Assembly (NCBI GenBank): GCA_947561715.1
Contig: OX387197.1
Location: forward strand, 7,809,001-7,873,000
Direction: 5' to 3'
DNA from: Ascidia mentula
Lineage: Eukaryota; Chordata; Ascidiacea; Phlebobranchia; Ascidiidae
DNA length: 64,000 nt
Shown: positions 60,906 through 64,000 of the stretch, in pieces
How the letters are laid out: each line of letters starts with the position of its first letter
Position numbering within the stretch: the first letter of the stretch is position 1
Translations under genes and position numbers: made by a program
The notes under the pieces: generated by a model
What the model saw: only the letters and a program-made list of their open reading frames with translations
Told to the model about the DNA's origin: nothing
The model's database searches: none

Positions 60906-63713
60906 ATGCCTCAGTTGGACGCAGAAAACAGAGAGTGTGGATACTTGGAAATAGATGAGGCGGATAAAAGGAAAAAATTTCAGCACCGCTATGTGGTTCT
61001 TAACAAAAGTAAAGGTCTGCTTGAGTGGTATCTTAAAAGTCCAGAGGTAATTCTTTGTTTTCCATGTTGTTTTCTGCTTTCTGACGAACAAAAATGGTCT
61101 TGCCATTGTTGGAGATGTGGTTTCATTATTAAATCTTTCATGATTTTACCTGAGTTTAACAACTTGGCTTAGTTTAATTTTTCGATTTCAAAACAACATA
61201 ATCCGCTATGTCTCTTGCACATTTTTTTATGTGTCATATTGATATGACAAATGTTGTAACACTTAAAAAAAAACATTGGCATTGTTTACAGCATGCAAAT
61301 GGAGAAGTTACACCATGTGGAGTGATCAAACTTGGGTATATAACCAAAGTGGACATTGTCACCAGGTTGAAGCTTGACTACTGTTTTGGTAAGTTAAACT
61401 AGTTGCCAATCAGGAAGCATAGCCTGTCTGACCAAGTTTTTGCTGGGAATAACAAATTTGGAGCACTGTTAACAGATGTGCTTATAATTCTGAGAACAAA
61501 AACTGTCAAATTTTTTTTTTCTTTGAATCGATAACGGCACAAGTCACTGCTGACATATCTTTAAATGAATACATGTCAATATGTTCTGCATCAAAGTGGG
61601 TCATTATTGTTATCAAAATATAATAACTTTGGTTTGGTTAATCAGTCAAATGAAAGTTGCACTACTATTTCCATACAAATAGGTCACAGTAATTGCAAGC
61701 AAATCTTTATTATACAAACATTGTCATTAAGGGACATTTTCTGCATGTTTAACATTTTCGCATGTCAGGTTAGGTCCACATTTTTTTTTTCTTATGCAAT
61801 TCAGGTTGCACATATCAAGGTAACAATACTTATATTTAGAAATGTAAACCTATACATGTTGGTGGTCTGTAACTTTTATACATACAACTTTTGTTTTCAA
61901 GTTATCAACACCCCATTTCGGCCTTATTACATGCAAGCAAGCAACCAAGCTGAACTTGAAGCATGGGTTGAAGTACTCAATGATGCAGGAAAAATTGTTG
62001 TAAGTTTGTTAAAGTAGTTGTTATATACAGAATATACCATTGCTGAGTTTGTGGTTTGAATGTATCATGCTAAAAACTTGAATGCTTATGGCGTCATGGG
62101 AACCGCATAACTGTTTTTATGTTGTTTATTTTAAAATGTGTTGTGACAGTACTTCAAACTATTTGTGTTTAAGATTATTTTCACAAAAACAACACTGTAA
62201 GAAAGTGTTTGAACGTAACTAAATTATCATCAAAATATTGTTTTAATCTATTTGTGTGTAAAGTTTTTTTTTTAAAAAACATTATTGTTTAGGTTCCACC
62301 TGAGGCACTTCATCCCAAGCCTACTGAGGAAGTTGAAACCCAACAAATACCCTCCAACAAATCAGCCAACACAAGTGGAAATCGTGGAAAAAACTTCACA
62401 TATCGCACGGAAATCGTGGGAAACGTAGTGGTCAAGAAAAAAATTAAGTCAGATGGTCATGCAGTAAAAGTAAGAAGCTATTATTTTGTCATTTAATCAG
62501 AAAAAAACTCCTAGTTGGGTTTGGGATCGTCGTAAACATATTTATTAGTAAGAAGACATGAAAATGGATAAGCTTTTGCAACAAGTCTACGTTTATCTAA
62601 AAAAAATTTGTAATGTTTATCAGCAAAAAGTGGAACCCCCTTTGTCTCCTTCATTTGTCCATGGACCTGACAGCTCAATAGCATCGGAAGATCTATCAAT
62701 TTCCCATGCCCTTAATGACAACTGCAAACTTGAAAACCAGACAGAATTTATAAAAGCTGGATGGGCAGTTAAACAGGGACATGTGGTATGAAGGGGAAAA
62801 TTGGTTATGTTTAGTACTAATCAAACAAAAAAATCGCTTACTTGTTTTTCAGAGAAAGAACTGGAAACGTAGATATTTTGTGCTTCGAAGTGACAGCATA
62901 TCTTACTACAAGTCTAACAACGTATGTAACAATTTATTTTGCAAAACTACACAATGAATAGTGTTTTTTTTTGTTTTACCTTGTGGATTAACTAATCACT
63001 ACTTAGTGATCTTGGGAATTTTCTGTGTTTAGATACCATGGACAAATGGATTCTTTTCTGCATGTAGACGTAGAATGAAATATTAAAATTAAGTTATTGT
63101 TTGCTGAACAGGAAAAGGAACCTATCCGAACAATTCCAATAAATGAAGTCTTAGCAGCCAAGAGGGAAGTGGGTGAAGCTTCGAAGCAAAGAGACAATCT
63201 TCTTTTTGTGGCGACTACTGACAAAATATACTATATGCAGGTATGGAAAATAGCTGTAAGGTTCAGCTACTTTTTAAATACTGCTTCCCACTGTATATTG
63301 ATGTGGTAACTGAATTTTTAGTCTTGTGTAAAGAACCTTGAAGGTCTAGGGCACATGTATGAACCACCAGAATGTATTACACTAAAATCTGACAAATTAA
63401 TGCCTGACTTACACACATTTAAAATGAAAAGTGGAACACCAAAAAAGGATGTTTATGTCGTTAAACAAACGTTCACTGTTTTGTCATATTTGTGTCATTG
63501 CATCTATGCACATCATTAGATTATCAACTAATGAAATTTTTAGGCTGCCATAGTGCAGAACTTTTTGAGTTAATGTTGAATAACATTTTGCTTTTCATTC
63601 AGACCGATACTCCTGAGGAAATGCAGGAATGGATTCAAGCCTTTGGTAATGCCATAAAGTCTAACCGTTTGGAAAGTCAGAAGAAAAAGGTAACGACTGT
63701 GTACAACCGTTGA
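60906..63713 (+). CDS. PLEKHA1: TAPP-type tandem PH-domain protein (PLEKHA1/2-like)
   Basis: Eight exons join in phase: 60906-61046, 61292-61388, 61902-61999, 62293-62469, 62624-62785, 62853-62921, 63112-63240, 63603-63689. TAPP proteins are adaptors that bind PtdIns(3,4)P2 at the plasma membrane through the C-terminal PH domain. The N-terminal PH domain starts MPQLDAENRECGYLEI (human MPYVDRQNRICGFLDI). The linker keeps the family block FTYRTEIVGNVVV (human VSYRTDIVGGVPI). The second PH domain has the lipid-binding pattern KAGWAVKQGHVRKNWKRRYF and ends DTPEEMQEWIQAFGNAI. After 63689 there is a good GT donor, so the gene may continue beyond the window; read straight on, it stops at 63713, giving about 327 residues against about 404 in human. 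The 3' tail (PDZ-binding in vertebrates) is therefore not seen. Confidence 0.9.
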
Positions 63714-64000
63714 TAAGTTTTACGAGCATGAGGGTTTACTTTTTGCAACCAGGCTTTTAATTTTAAGTTTGATTTGAGCCACGGCAGACAGGTTTAAAGC
63801 AATTCAAATTTAAGCAATATCCATCTCCATATAGATTTGATCTCTATTTGGAGTTGCCTCCAATTGTACTAAAATAAATTTTCTATTTGCCGCACAAAAG
63901 AAGATTTGAGCAATTGCTTAAGAGTATTTGCATTAATTTAATTGCCCCAAACTGAAATGTGTGTCATTGTTCAAAAGTAACATGTGGCTGTGCAAATATT
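63714..64000. other. Window end, no further exon recognised
   Basis: If the PH-domain gene continues, its next exon was not recognised here. The sequence is AT-rich with no conserved frame. Confidence 0.35.

Noticed and set aside
61565-62017. 150-codon plus-strand frame
   Set aside because: Most of it is intron; only 61902-61999 is a real exon of the PH-domain gene.
1-64000. CRISPR arrays, bacterial operons, rRNA or tRNA genes
   Set aside because: None seen; gene structure is clearly eukaryotic, and no cloverleaf or regularly spaced repeat array was recognised by eye.

Overview
The window looks like nuclear DNA of an ascidian tunicate (Ciona-like). It is AT-rich, with chordate gene families in short phase-matched exons, small introns, dense short transposons, and a two-gene unit with almost no spacer, as in tunicate operons resolved by spliced-leader trans-splicing. 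Species was not determined. Gene models were assembled by hand from open frames, GT/GC-AG splice sites, phase agreement and remembered family sequences; no search was run.

Left part (1-17.8 kb): a complete Fringe glycosyltransferase gene (8 coding exons, 1623-6672), a decayed duplicate of part of the NAD synthetase gene (about 7.69-8.24 kb) split by a small retro-insert, a non-autonomous piggyBac-type element (9394-11340, TTAA ends), and a glutamine-dependent NAD synthetase gene (11714-16377). The glutaminase half of that enzyme has its three catalytic residues, but the synthetase half has an altered ATP-binding loop and lacks a conserved segment.

Middle (17.8-36.1 kb): a NACHT-LRR (NLR-type) gene; the PHPT1-UROS pair on the minus strand, 14 bases apart; an OTUD1-like deubiquitinase; a twin-CX9C mitochondrial ribosomal protein (MRPS37/CHCHD1-like); a CRTAP/P3H4-type protein; DPM3; NUBP1; and VAMP4. 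These are mainly housekeeping genes (haem synthesis, cytosolic Fe-S assembly, dolichol-phosphate mannose synthesis, collagen processing, TGN/endosome traffic).

Right part (36-64 kb): a long PPAR-type nuclear receptor gene on the minus strand (38794-47090, 11 coding exons), with a 656-bp transposon inserted directly beside one splice donor. Then comes a transposon cluster: a foldback element (47682-48226), a hAT element with a perfect 8-bp target duplication (48249-49043) and a young BEL/Pao LTR retrotransposon (49066-55939). A gene-poor stretch follows. At 58.9-59.3 kb it holds three copies of a hammerhead ribozyme motif, two with a complete consensus core. The window ends in a TAPP (PLEKHA1/2)-type tandem PH-domain gene. 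The hammerhead cluster is the most interesting non-coding structure seen.
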